A DNA stretch of 64,000 nt from Brachionus manjavacas (Eukaryota; Rotifera; Eurotatoria; Ploima; Brachionidae), in NCBI GenBank assembly GCA_019054805.1, contig JAHQIY010000007.1:5833501-5897500 (forward strand), given 5' to 3'. The notes under the pieces are model-generated. The model was not told the DNA's origin, made no database searches, and was given only the letters and a program-made list of their open reading frames with translations. Below are positions 1-10,813 of the stretch, one piece after another (within the stretch, counting starts at the first letter, position 1; each line of letters begins with the position of its first letter). Position numbers and translations under genes: made by a program.

Positions 1-408
1 TGGTACATTTTAGCTGGGAATCTTTCTTTTTAGTTCTACAAAAGTGATATGGATACTTTTTTATCCCTGGTAAAAAGTTTTGTTGAACAATTTTCTTTAA
101 GGAATCTGAAAATTAAATTAATTTTTTGGTAACTTTAATAGTTTTATCAAAATCAAACAAAATAAAAGGTGTTTGCCTTTAAGAGTCTCTGGAGTAAAAT
201 ATCCCCAACTCAAAAATTTTCAGAGATACTTTTTTTTAAACATTTTTGTCTCTTAACAACATATTAAAAATTCTAAGACCGCAAACATTCACTTGATTCC
301 TTTAGATAAGATCAAAATTTAAAAAACGTAATTAATTTGTTTTTTTATTAGAAAAAAATATCACTTTTATAGAACTAAAAAAGAAAGATTCCCAGCAAAA
401 ATGTGCCA
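1..408. mobile_element. Foldback (MITE-like) element cut at window edge
   Basis: Bases 1-52 and 358-408 are near-perfect inverted copies; each arm reads inward as TGGYACATTTT followed by GCTGGGAATCTTTC. The roughly 300 bp between them has no open frame. This is the form of a non-autonomous inverted-repeat element. The left edge coincides with the window start, so a target duplication cannot be checked and the superfamily is unknown. Confidence 0.75.
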
Positions 409-1498
409 AAACTTTGATTGATTATAAAGCATGAAAATATTTTTTAAAACATAAACTCTTTTAAAATAATTTTATGTAAGTTTAACCACTTTTTTTTTTA
501 GTTTTTTACAATCTTTTAGCAAACTCGCCTTAAATCTACATTTCATCCCTAATTTATACTGAGTTGTATTAAATATGAACTATTTCAGTATTTGATGCTT
601 TTTAAAATTGAGTACAAACTGTTCAGAATGAGGCTTTCTTGTTGATATGGTCGGATCGTTTTAAATGTAGATCAATTTATATAATTCAAAATTGTTTTTA
701 TTTACTTATTCATCGCTGACGCCAGAGTTGAAAATTATATCAGTTTTTCTTAATACTCTTATTATGATTAAAAAAATTTAATTTCAATTCATTAGGTTTT
801 TTTGGAATTTGAGTTTGAATTATTGTAATTGTCTTTGGGAAAAAATATCTCCTTTTTTAGATAATAATTAAATGTAACTATTTTGGGTCATAATTGCGCA
901 AGAGATTAATATCAAAATTTTGGATTCAAAAAGAAATTTCTTTAAAGATTAATTTTTTTTGATAAATTGAGCTCAAATTTTAGACTGTTCTCTGCGTAAT
1001 CGATGAAAATAACAATTTCAAACAGCAAGAGATAATCACAATTTTTTTTCATAAAAAATCAAATTAAAATCAAGTTAACATTTTTTAAGGAATTTCCTTT
1101 ATTTTTAACATTTTTAAAAGTTAAAAATGTTTTGGCTGACCTGTGGTTGATCACGACAAGTTGTTAGTAAAAAATGTACGAAACCATCAAAAAATATTTG
1201 TACAACTTTATAAAAAGTAACCAAAAGTTTAAAATTCAACTTTATTATATAATTTTTATTTATTTTAGAGCTAGGATCAGCCTGATTTTAAATTTTGAAA
1301 AAAATTGGGAAAGGTCTTGTCCACTCTTATAGCAAATTAAACTAAACTTTTGTACCATTTTTTATTCTACATGTAGTCGGATATTCGACCATTTTAAAAG
1401 GAAAAACTAGAGTATATTAAATGCTCACATAGGTCTTCTTTTTTTCATTTAGAATGTTCCAAATCTTACATTCCCAAAAGTAAACCTTGGTGCTGTTT

Positions 1499-1635
1499 GA
1501 AATGTAAAAATAAAAAATAATTCTTATTTTTATTATTTTCTTTTAATTATCCATAAAAAGCAAGCAGAGGATCGAGGGTCCTCATTATCCACTAGGATAG
1601 AAAAGGGACAATTATTATTATTATTATTATCATCC
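1499..1635 (+). repeat. Possible LINE 3' end with (ATT)n tail
   Basis: A hairpin-capable stretch (GAGGATCGAGGGTCCTC, near 1568-1584) is followed by a short linker and an ATT trinucleotide run at about 1611-1631. This order resembles the better-supported LINE 3' ends near 13.7, 38.0 and 54.0 kb, but no coding remnant precedes it, so the call is tentative. Confidence 0.3.
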
Positions 1636-1835
1636 ATAAAAATACTATACTTTCCTGATTTTTTCTATTATTGTTTAAGTTTTTTATTTTGTATTATTTT
1701 ATTTTAAAAATTATATTAAGTAATTTACACGTAACCTGTCACTGTTTCATACAAAAATTTAGTATCCAAATAAGTATTTTTTTAGATAAATTTTATGTGT
1801 CTCTAATCGCTTTAGCTTATTAAACATATTTTATG

Positions 1836-1896
1836 TGGACGTAGCTATGGCTATTTACACATTTATATGTGTTGGAAGAATAGGCTACGTCCACAT
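1836..1896. repeat. Short foldback repeat
   Basis: ATGTGGACGTAGC and its reverse complement GCTACGTCCACAT face each other across about 40 bp, so the stretch can fold into a hairpin. A further partial copy (ATCTGGACGGAG) follows directly. No coding capacity. It is probably a remnant of a small inverted-repeat element. Confidence 0.5.
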
Positions 1897-2814
1897 ATTT
1901 TATCTGGACGGAGTCACACTGTAAAAAAAAATATGAGATAAAGAAAAAAATAAACTAATCTCAACTTTTTTTTCATTATACGATGGTATAATTTTTTATG
2001 CGTCAAAATTCCTCGTCCTTTATTTTTAAGACTATTTGATCTATTTTTTGATAAAAACAAAACTTAACAAAACATAATTCTTATTTCAAACTAACCCATC
2101 ACTTTTTTTTCTAAAAGCTAAAATTTATTTAAAAAAAAAAAACCTCCCCTGCTTTGTTGGTTTACCTTGATTAAAATAAGCTTTGATTTTTTTTATAACT
2201 TTTTTTATTTAACAGCTAGTCCAGAGAGTACAAAAGGATATAAGTTTTATTCTTTCCTTTGTATGTTTTTTTGCTATCGTAAAATCAACATATAAAATTT
2301 GTCGTTTTTGTTCCCGTCTATGGGTCTATAGACTAAGGAAAGACAAACTTTAATTGGCCTTGAATTGAATTCTTCTAATAGTTGATTATATTAATAACAG
2401 TAATAAAATCATTTAAAATTTTGGACAATTTATTTAAGAACTTAAATAGAAACGAGAATAATCTAGTAATTCTTTTATTATAGCGAACAGGTTTTGATTA
2501 TTTGTCAAATACAACCATTTTAAATTTCTGAAAGTAATTTATATATATATTATATTAATTAATAAACAAATTTTGCTAAAATTTGAAAATAAAATTAAAA
2601 ATAAAATTTGTTAAAATTTATAGAATTTTTTATTGTTAAATTTGACTCGAAGAATTTTTTCCGCTAAATTCCAAGTCACGATTTAGAATATTTTAAATTA
2701 CTTGGAAATAAAAAATTTTTTTATTCGTTTAAGACATTTTTAATTATTATTTTATTTTCAATTTTAATTAAATCAAATTTTGCTGCTAATTAAATTAAAA
2801 CTTGCTGAAAATAT

Positions 2815-4354
2815 CTAAGATGATTTAGAAAGAGAATTAGCGTAAAACAATAATCCGATTAGAATCGAAATCAAAAGTACAACAATTGAGACTACCAGAC
2901 CAAAATTAACCTTGGAACTTTCATTTTTTTTTTCACTCTGGTTTGAAATTTGAGAACAAAGTGAGTTTTTTCTTGATGAAGATTCTTGGTTCAGATCTTG
3001 CACTTGACCAGTTTTTATTTCAGCTTAAATTAGAGAAAAAATTCCAAAATAAACCCATCAATAATTCAAAAATGGAATTACGCGGCAAATCTTCAAGGTA
3101 CACAATTTGCTTCTGTGTGTCGACTAATTCATAGCCGAACAAATCTTTAATCCTCTCACTAATGTCCAGGTCTTTTTCATCGGGAAACATGTAGTCGGTG
3201 ATCATTTGGCCATTTTGCTCATCAAGATATATCTGTATTCGATTTGGAGTTTGATAGCTTTCCTCAATTGAGCTTGGATCATTGGAATTCGGTTCCTCCA
3301 GCGGAACATCGCCAATTATGTCCTTGCTTGCATCCAAATCTTCAACTAACAAGCGAACTCTTGAGCTAAAACTTCGCATTAGGTCATAAATAAAAAGTTT
3401 TTTGACCCATTTTAGCTTGAACGAACTCGGAAATGAAATCAAAAGGCTACAAACACCAGCAAGTTCATAGATCGATTCATTCGGGTCCAAATTTGAGATT
3501 GCGTCTGTTGAATCAGTCCCGTAATTCTTTTAAAAATGTTCCATACAGAATTTATTTCTCACTGGGTGAATTAAAAATTACCAAATTTTCTATCAATGTA
3601 ACACAAAATTCAGCTTGCTTGTTTGTGGCCAGTTTGGCAATTTCAGAAAATTGCTTTTCATCACCGAAAAGCTCATTGTTTAGGAGACACAAAAATTTCT
3701 CGTCCTCAAAATATTTTTCAACCGGCAAAGCTTTCTGTAAAAAAAGTATCAAGCCAAAATCAAATGGTCTGGTCAAATAGTTACCAAGAAATCTTTTTTC
3801 AAAATATTGTACGAATAAACATTTAGGACTTTAAAAATGGAATTCAAATTAAACTTGGTGCTCAAATTGATAAATTCATTTTTTAATAAATTTTTGGCCA
3901 CTTTGATCTCACAAGACTGGTAGTTTTTGTTTTCCAGAACCGAAATGTCCAAACTTTTCATGTTAATAGTTTTCTTTTGAGTGTCAACTAGAAATAAAAG
4001 GCGATCTGTGCTAAACTTCATTTCTTTGTAATACTCTAGTTCGTTTAGACTTTTGAAAATTTTGCTCAACAAAGAACGACCAGATAGTGGCGATTGATCA
4101 ATTGAGTAAATTCCGAGAATGTCCCAGCCGCCAACAAGCATATCGTGCACAAGCAAAGCATGGTTGATCGCCCAAGAAGTGTTGGCTTTATCGGAATTTT
4201 CCTCGTTTTTGGGCGTTGGTATTACAAGAGTTATGTAGTCTTTGGATGCATCGATTGTTCCGATGAGAAGACCAGTTTTTGTCTCTTGGCCATTCTGAAT
4301 GAGGTCATTTAACAAATCGTTGGCTTTTCCGTCTATAATAATTGTCTTTACCAT
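2815..4354 (-). CDS. ODR4: ODR4 homologue (ER membrane protein)
   Basis: Four exons, reading 4354-3785, 3734-3582, 3526-3082 and 3002-2815; all junctions are GT-AG and phases match, giving 451 aa, close to the usual family length of about 450. Exon 1 holds the N-terminal ODR4 region (ETKTGLLIGTIDASKDYIT, then GGWDILGIYSIDQSPLSGR). Exon 3 carries the acidic central part with PNRIQIYLDEQNG and a DISERIKDLFG stretch. Exon 4 ends in a single hydrophobic helix at about residues 423-444 with a short tail. In worms ODR-4 assists folding and ciliary traffic of chemoreceptors; in vertebrates ODR4 is an ER tail-anchored partner of the protease UFSP2. ATG at 4354-4352 is the first in-frame Met. Introns are 50, 55 and 79 nt. 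Identification rests on overall layout and motif resemblance; no search was run. Confidence 0.88.
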
Positions 4355-4357
4355 CAC

Positions 4358-4944
4358 TTTAGTTTTAAATTGACGTGTAAATTATGAAATTATATTTTTT
4401 TTTATTTTCATATTTATTAAATTCGCATGCAATCACTAAACTTTCTGTTTTTTTGATAGAATGTTAACAAAATTACAATGAAGTCAAAATATTTTTAAAA
4501 AATGAAAATAATTTTTAAATTTTTATTTATTCTATTAATTAATTTAGTCAAAAAGTTAAACAATTGATGAATGAAAGAACAAAATTTTTGACAAGTCTAA
4601 AAACTTCATAGGTCTTAATGTTGATTTTTAGAATAAACTTTTTTAAAAAAATTTGCATCACTTTTTTTAAAATTAAATGAGGAATAGATAAAAAATTTTG
4701 TTGTTTTTTTATTTTTTTAACTTTGTAATAATTAAAAAAAGTTTAAAAAAATTCTAGGGTCTTCTAGTGCCAAAAACATGAAAAAAAATTTAAATTAGTT
4801 TTCAAAAATTTTTTGAAAAAGTTAGGAAACGACTTGCATAAAGCTAATAATAGCGAGTTAAATCATCTTTATTTTTCAAACAAAAACTGATTCTATTTAG
4901 CATTGATTAAGTTTCTATTAAGTTTCTAGAAATTAAATTTTGGT
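4358..4944. other. AT-rich spacer upstream of ODR4
   Basis: No credible reading frame, RNA gene or clear repeat is visible. It should contain the ODR4 promoter (minus strand, starting near 4360), but no recognisable core element stands out from the A/T runs. Confidence 0.4.
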
Positions 4945-5485
4945 TCAATACAGTTCGTTTGTAAATTTACGTAAATTTACACAAGCAAAAAAACGTAATT
5001 TACTAGTTTTTACGTAAAATTTCGATAATTTTAGGTAAAATTATGTAAAAAAAAAATGTCCAAAAATTGAAATAATTTGACATTTAAAAAAAAAAAATGA
5101 ATTTTTTTTATCCTTCAATATTTATTTTCAAAATTATGAAAAAAAAACTTACCATAATTTACGTAAATTATGGTAAAATGTAATCAATTAAATGGTAAAA
5201 AATTGTAAAAAATGATTAATTAAAATTTTAGATTAAATTGAAAAAAATTTTTATTCACATTTTTTACGTTAAAAAAATGTATATTGAAAGAAAAATAAAT
5301 CTTGAAAGATAAAAAAAATTCACTTTTTTTAAAAAGTGCCAAATTATTTCAATTTTTTCGAAATTTTTTTTAAACATAAATTTACCTAAAATGATCGAAA
5401 TTTACAATATTTAACGTAAAATTCGGTAATTTTTTTTTTTACGTAAATTATCGCAAATTACTAAATCCGGAACACCACTGTAGAA
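4945..5485. repeat. Imperfect inverted repeat rich in TTACGTAAATT
   Basis: The two halves are imperfect reverse complements: the left contains TTTACGTAAATTTAC and GATAATTTTAGGTAAAAT, the right the mirrored TACCTAAAATGATCGAAAT and TTACGTAAATTATCG. A palindrome (accataatttacgtaaatt..ggt) lies near 5151-5176. The right edge reads inward as CAGTGGTGTTCCGGA. Similar TTACGTAA-rich DNA recurs at about 50610-50960 and inside the inverted repeat at 27401-27840. Likely a decayed inverted-repeat transposon. Confidence 0.55.
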
Positions 5486-5876
5486 TACTTGGGACAATTT
5501 CTTCATATTTTAAGGTTGACCCGAACAAGGCCTTAAACAACTTTAATTTCTAATTAATTTAATAAGGAGAGAGGCAAGACAATCAAAAGAAAAAAGAAAG
5601 TTGGTAATTTTTTTTTAATCTTTTTCCTATTTTCTGCATTTTTCCTTATTTTTTTCACAGAATAAACAGAATAAATTCTCTCAGTACCTGTTTTAATTTT
5701 TTATGCCTAATAAATCTTTTCGTATCTTTTTTGGTCTTTTCATAGCTAAATTGTTTTTTTATTTTAAAAAAATTTATTTTTAACCAAACTAGTTATTATT
5801 AACCAAATTTATATTGTCATATCTATTGGTTAGAAAAATACAAAATAAAAAAAATTAATTTTTTTATAAAAAGGGT

Positions 5877-6165
5877 CTATTTTTTAACTAAACGTGATGG
5901 TTGGACTCTTGCCTTAAATGGTGAATATCTGGCTCTATTCTGAGTGCGGACCAAATTATCGCCTTCAGTCTCAATCTGGGGTTGTCTTTTATTAGATTGA
6001 GATAGTGATGTTAAAATTGATGATTGACTAGTAGCTTTAGGTGTATGTATGATTTGTTATGGCTGTGCTTGTGGTAGTGGTGGAGTATTTTCTTGTACTT
6101 CGCATGGCTGTCTTGTTAGGTTGTGGACGACCACGCTTTCGTTTTTGTTCTTCTTCATTAAGAAA
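5877..6165 (-). pseudogene. Broken ORF fragment with AT-hook-like motif
   Basis: On the minus strand one frame reads KRKRGRPQPNKTAMRSTRK (the KRGRP core is AT-hook-like). A second frame downstream stays open for about 55 codons to a stop at 5879-5877 and ends PFKARVQPSRLVKK. A frame change is needed to join them and there is no start codon. Lys/Arg- and Ser/Thr-rich pieces like this are common in transposon-encoded proteins, and an RT remnant on the same strand lies upstream. No family was recognised. Confidence 0.3.
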
Positions 6166-6429
6166 AGGCAAATTAGATTTCAAAGACACAATTTCGATGC
6201 TTTATTTTAGATTTCGAAGAACTTTTTTAGGTATAAATAAAAAATTTAGATACAAGTATGTGAAAATTGGTACTTATCAATTGAAACAGCATACAAAAGC
6301 AAGAAAAATTGGTTCCAACACAATTAATTTTAGATACAAGGATGGTTTACTCCCGTTCTTTAATTTATTTCTTTTTAAACAAAATAAAATAAGACTAAAA
6401 ACTGTGAATTTTAAAAAATTTTGTAAAAA

Positions 6430-6593
6430 TAATAATAATAATAATACAGCAAGCAAGGTTGCGGAAGCGGCCTACTAAAAGGTTTAAAGTTATCTTGGAA
6501 TTTACTTGAAGCTGAATTCAAAGTAAAAGAAACTGACTTGTCTGGATTGAAATCAATTTTCCATTTCTTGGCAAAGTCAAAGCACTCAATTTA
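6430..6593 (-). pseudogene. Reverse-transcriptase relic with trinucleotide tail
   Basis: The minus strand encodes FDFAKKWKIDFNPDKSVSF, which matches the region after the catalytic motif of LINE reverse transcriptases (a Trp-Lys-, Asn-Pro-, Lys-Ser- pattern). It is followed by CCGCTTCCGCAACC and an ATT repeat (6429-6446 on the plus strand), like the 3' end of the LINE at 10.3-13.8 kb. This is a short, 5'-truncated minus-strand insertion. Confidence 0.45.
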
Positions 6594-6701
6594 ATTAAAA
6601 GGCTAAATGAAAAATGACAACAGCGACTAACATTAAATATCATGATTGAGTCATTTTTAAATGCTCTGAAGAGAAAAAGATGAAATTTTCTGGTTTATAT
6701 C

Positions 6702-6917
6702 CAGAGTTGGTCAAAAGTCTAAGTCAAGTCCAGACTTTGACCAAAACTAAATTTTTTTTTTTTAATTTAAGTTTTAAATAAAATTTAGTTCTAGAATTTC
6801 AATGTTTTCAAATTCAATTTTAACATTGTTAATTTTCTATAATTTGGTGCTTATATAGTCTTTATAGCCTGAAAATAATTAAGCTGACTTTTAAAGTTTC
6901 TCTTTTGACCAACTCTG
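6702..6917. mobile_element. hAT-like MITE
   Basis: The ends are CAGAGTTGGTCAAAAG and its reverse complement CTTTTGACCAACTCTG. Flanking 8-mers (6694-6701 tttatatc and 6918-6925 ttttaatc) agree at 6 of 8 positions, fitting an aged 8-bp target duplication. CAG-starting ends and 8-bp duplications are typical of hAT elements. There is no coding capacity. Related right ends occur at 14203 and 19093. Confidence 0.6.
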
Positions 6918-7418
6918 TTTTAATCCAAAAAAAATAATGAAAACATATAAAATGAGATGATTCATTGATGAAGCATCCATGAAGTCATCGATTTTAGCTT
7001 GACTAGGAGGCAGTCTTATACTTAGATGTATTTTTGAAAGCATTAGGAATAATCGAAGAAAACACTAATAATATCTTAAAAAAATATTTTTTTAGGCATT
7101 TTTATCTCTATTAAAAACTAAAATTATTGAAAAAGTCGAAAAAAAGCTTTTAAAAATTTGAATTTGCTTTAAAAAAACCATTTTCTGACAATTTTCAAAT
7201 ATGATTTTTATGATTTTTTAAAATCGCATTTTTTTTTAAAAAGAGAACATTTGGTTTCTTATAAATGCAATTTAAAAAAAATTTATTTAGCAACAAAAAG
7301 TATAAATTATGTTTTGACTCAATAAAATTGAGATATTAAATGATTTTTGTTTTTTAAACCTGTTTTCATAAATAAAAAAAAACTAATTTAGACTATTTTA
7401 GATAAAATTTTCAAAGGA

Positions 7419-8763
7419 ATGTCCAATATCCATGAAGGCGTGAGCTGTGACATTTGTTCAAAAAGCAACTTTGGCGGCAAACGCTTTAAATGCCTAATTT
7501 GCTATGACTTTGACCAGTGCGAAACATGCCATGAACAATCAATGATTTCTGCATTAGCCCTGGCCAAACCAATAAACCCGACTCACAACCATGTAAACAC
7601 ACATCCAATGCAGTGCATTTTGACCAAAAACGACCTGGAGCTGTTCTACGGCCTGCCGACCACTGTCTCTGACTATGGCGAGCACATTTCGTTCACTTGT
7701 CCCTACTGTGCCAAAAACGGCTTCAGTGAGTCGAGCCTGTGCGACCACCTGAGCAGCACCCATTTAAACAACCCGCAGAACGAGTCTCTGCCAACAGAGA
7801 TCGTGTGCCCCATTTGTGCTGCCCTGCCAAGCCGAGCATGTGCCGGCGACCCCAACCATTTGACAGAGGACTTTCTGCATCATTTGAACCTAGAACACGC
7901 TAACACTAGAAACCTGATAGACATCGGCTCAGACAACCTGGCTTCGGGATCTGTGGCAGCAGCAGCCGCGCTCAGATTCTCCAGAAGATTAAATTATGCC
8001 CAAAATGCCTCTTCCTCTAGTCGAGGCATTAGCATAGGACGCAACAACACCTTTAGATTTCAATTCAACAACTCTTCATCGGGTACTAGCAGTGCGTTGT
8101 CTTCGTTTATGCGCACTGCCGGAAGCGGCATAGACTCGTTTGTGAGCTCTAGCTCGGCAGGCGCATCTGATCCCATTGTCGAGCTGCTTTCGCAGCTAAC
8201 AGGCGTCAGAAGGGCCACTAACGCTCATCCGAGCACTCTTACTCTGGGACAACTGACACGCGAGCGCGAAAGTCTTCACCAAACAGGCGCTCGGCATCAC
8301 CACATCTTTTCCGGCTCCAATGCTGGCAAAATTGCTCTCACCGGCAAACTAGCAGGCGGCGCCACACAGCCATCCGGACAGACTTCTTCTAGTAGCCAAA
8401 GCCAGCAAAGCACTCAGTTTGTAAATCAACTTCTTGAACTGCCAAATTGTTTGCTGCAGCAACCATTGCCTGCCAACGCCAGAGATCCTAGATTTCTTTT
8501 ATCCAAGTAACTTCCAAGTCTGAGAGCTAGTGAAGCAATTGAAATTTTTATTAAGATACGATTTTTCGTCTGGTGACAAACAAGAAAATCAAGGACAACA
8601 GCAGTCTAGCTCAAATACAATACCAATGAATGGCAAACAAGCAAATTTGATAAATGACATTATTCTGTCTCTAGTTCGGCATCAATTGAGCAATGCGGAG
8701 CCAGAGGTGGAAAGTGAAAAATTGACTGACGAAGTCAAGCAGCAGCACCAAGTCCAGGTCTAA
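7419..8763 (+). CDS. KCMF1: KCMF1-like E3 ubiquitin ligase
   Basis: Two exons (7419-8506 and 8556-8763) joined over a 49-nt GT-AG intron in matching phase; 431 aa, somewhat longer than vertebrate KCMF1 (about 380). Residues 10-38 form a ZZ-type zinc finger with Cys at 10, 13, 25, 28, 34 and 37 and the signature GKRFKCLICYDFDQCETC. Two Di19-type zinc-binding stretches follow: FTCPYCAKNGFSESSLCDHL and, about 30 residues on, VCPICAALP..H..H. The C-terminal half is Ser/Gln-rich and low in complexity, with PRFLLSK just before the intron. KCMF1 works with UBR4 in N-degron and stress-related protein turnover. Start: the ATG gives MSNIHEGVSCD, the family N-terminus. The coding DNA is much richer in G and C than its flanks. 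A poly(A) signal (AATAAA) lies near 8947. Confidence 0.92.
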
Positions 8764-10284
8764 AACGGAATCGACAAGCCATGTTTTTTTATTGAAGAAA
8801 GTTTTCTCATTTTACTTTGTTAAAGTAATTATTTAGGTAAAGGCAATTAGTAAACTAGAGCGACCGGTCATTAATTCCCTAAAAATTGTAGATTTTTTAT
8901 TTTAAGTGTTTTGCAAACGAATCAAGTGAAGAAATTTTCGGCACCTAATAAACAGAGGTTTATTTAATTTTGTTTTTTAAATTTTTGAAATCATTTCTTT
9001 TTTCTTTTTTATCAAAAGAGTAATTTTCTGAAAATTTTAAATGAAAATTTCTATCAATTTGACTTAAAAACATATTTTTCTAATAAAATGTTTTCATGAA
9101 AAAACCATGAATAAAAAAAATTCTTGATTTTTTTCCATCGTATAAATGAAGAATTCGTAAAATATTCTATCCTTGGCCAGTTTTGATAATTTTCCAAGAA
9201 AATGATTCCTCCCTCCTCTCAAAAAAATTGTTTTTCTCTGAAATTTTTAGACAGTCCTTTTTTTCCAAAACTCACTTGTGGTATTTTTAATTAAAAGCAA
9301 AATTTTTTAATTTTATTTTTCATTGATATCTGTTTTTGCCTTCTCTAATAAAAAATGTTATTAAAAATTTTTTAATAATGGCATTGTTCAAACAACAATT
9401 TTGAAATTCTTAATAAAAATATAGGTTTTATTCAACAGAATTTTCTGTAATTTTTAAAGGTAAAACGAACAATGTCTCATTTAACAGCTCAGTTTAAAAA
9501 AAATTTAAAGAAACATTTGCCATTAAATTAATTATCAAATTGTATGTTAATTTAGAATTGAAAAAAAAATGTTTTTCCTATTTTAACCACCTTATTCAAA
9601 ATTATTAAAGTAGCAATGATAGAGTTTTAAAATTTTTGAATTTAAAAAAAAATAAATTTACAATTTGCAAAAAAAAATAATAAGAATATATCATAGAGAC
9701 AAAAAATGAATCTTAAAATATTGATTTTTTAATTAATCATCAATATTCCCTTGTTTATTAATTTGTTATTTGTTGAATTTAGTGAAACATATCTTATTTC
9801 ATGTTGATTAATCATCAAAGTTTAAAAAGCTCAATTTTTTAAATTTAAATAAATCTACCTGAAAGGTGCTACTTTTTGTAATTATATTTTATATTAATTT
9901 TTTCAAATGTACTATTTTTTGCAAAGATTTTGCACACAATTGTCAGATCTTAGCAATTAATGCAAAAATACTTGTTGCATAGTTTTGCACATACTAGACT
10001 AATTTTTTACCTCTAGAAAAAAAGCTGTAGTTACCAGAATTTTTTGTTTAAAAATTTTGAAAAAAATTGTCGATTTTGGAATCGGCATTACATTAGACTT
10101 AAATACACAAACAAAATATGGTCATCAACTTATAAAATTGTGCTTTTAAATTTATTAAAATTTAAATAAACACATTGTCAAATGGATCGAAAGCATACCA
10201 TAAGTGCTTTCTATACAGATTACTTTACTCTTAAATGACTTTTGAATGTAAACATAATTTTTATGGCTAAACTTTATTTTTATT
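8764..10284. other. Intergenic AT-rich DNA
   Basis: It holds the KCMF1 3' UTR (AATAAA near 8947) and then about 1.3 kb of A/T-rich DNA with no supported gene, no clear inverted repeat and no RNA gene visible. It ends at the 5'-truncated edge of the LINE. Confidence 0.4.
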
Positions 10285-10294
10285 TTTAATATAC

Positions 10295-10813
10295 ATGATT
10301 ATTTTTATTTTATTTTACGAACGCGAACTTAAAAGTAAAGAAACTAGAGAAAATAATATAATTATAAGCGGACTAAACGGACTCGAAACTGGAACTGAAG
10401 AGGAAAAACTGGAATTCGATAAACAAGAAGTGGAAAAAGTTCTAGATGTAATCGGCATCGCTCCGACTAGGGTAAAAAGACGATCAAGAATACGTAAAAT
10501 TAGACAGGACAATAAACCGGAACTTATGATTGTCGAATTTGAGGAAAAAACACATCAGGAACAAGCATTATTGAGTAGTAGATTGCTAAGAGAAAAAGAA
10601 GTATACAAAAATGTTTATATAAACAAAGACTTTACTCGTAACGAATTGGATGAGGCAAGAGAAAGAAGAAGCGTTATACGAGCGCGAAACGATAATCTTG
10701 AAAATGGAGAAGGGAGGCTTAAATACGGCGTACACAACGGAAAAGAGTTTTATTGGGGCGAACGATTCGGTAATGTTGTTCGAATCGACAAACAGACTAA
10801 GCGAGCCATCTAA
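10295..10813 (+). CDS. LINE ORF1 protein, C-terminal part
   Basis: The 172-codon frame contains a charged stretch and then RENNIIISGL, the strand motif that opens the RNA-binding (RRM-like) domain of many LINE ORF1 proteins, followed by a basic, helix-forming C-terminus (TRNELDEARERRSVIRARN). The usual N-terminal zinc-knuckle or coiled-coil region is missing, so the element is probably 5'-truncated here and the ATG at 10295 may be incidental. It overlaps the start of ORF2 by about 40 nt in another frame, a common LINE arrangement. ORF1 products bind element RNA and act as chaperones. Confidence 0.65.
   Translation: MIIFILFYERELKSKETRENNIIISGLNGLETGTEEEKLEFDKQEVEKVLDVIGIAPTRVKRRSRIRKIRQDNKPELMIVEFEEKTHQEQALLSSRLLREKEVYKNVYINKDFTRNELDEARERRSVIRARNDNLENGEGRLKYGVHNGKEFYWGERFGNVVRIDKQTKRAI

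Noticed and set aside
6059..6478. 139-codon plus-strand frame
   Set aside because: It runs antisense over an AT-hook-like fragment and an RT relic and ends in a trinucleotide repeat; composition is erratic, with no domain.
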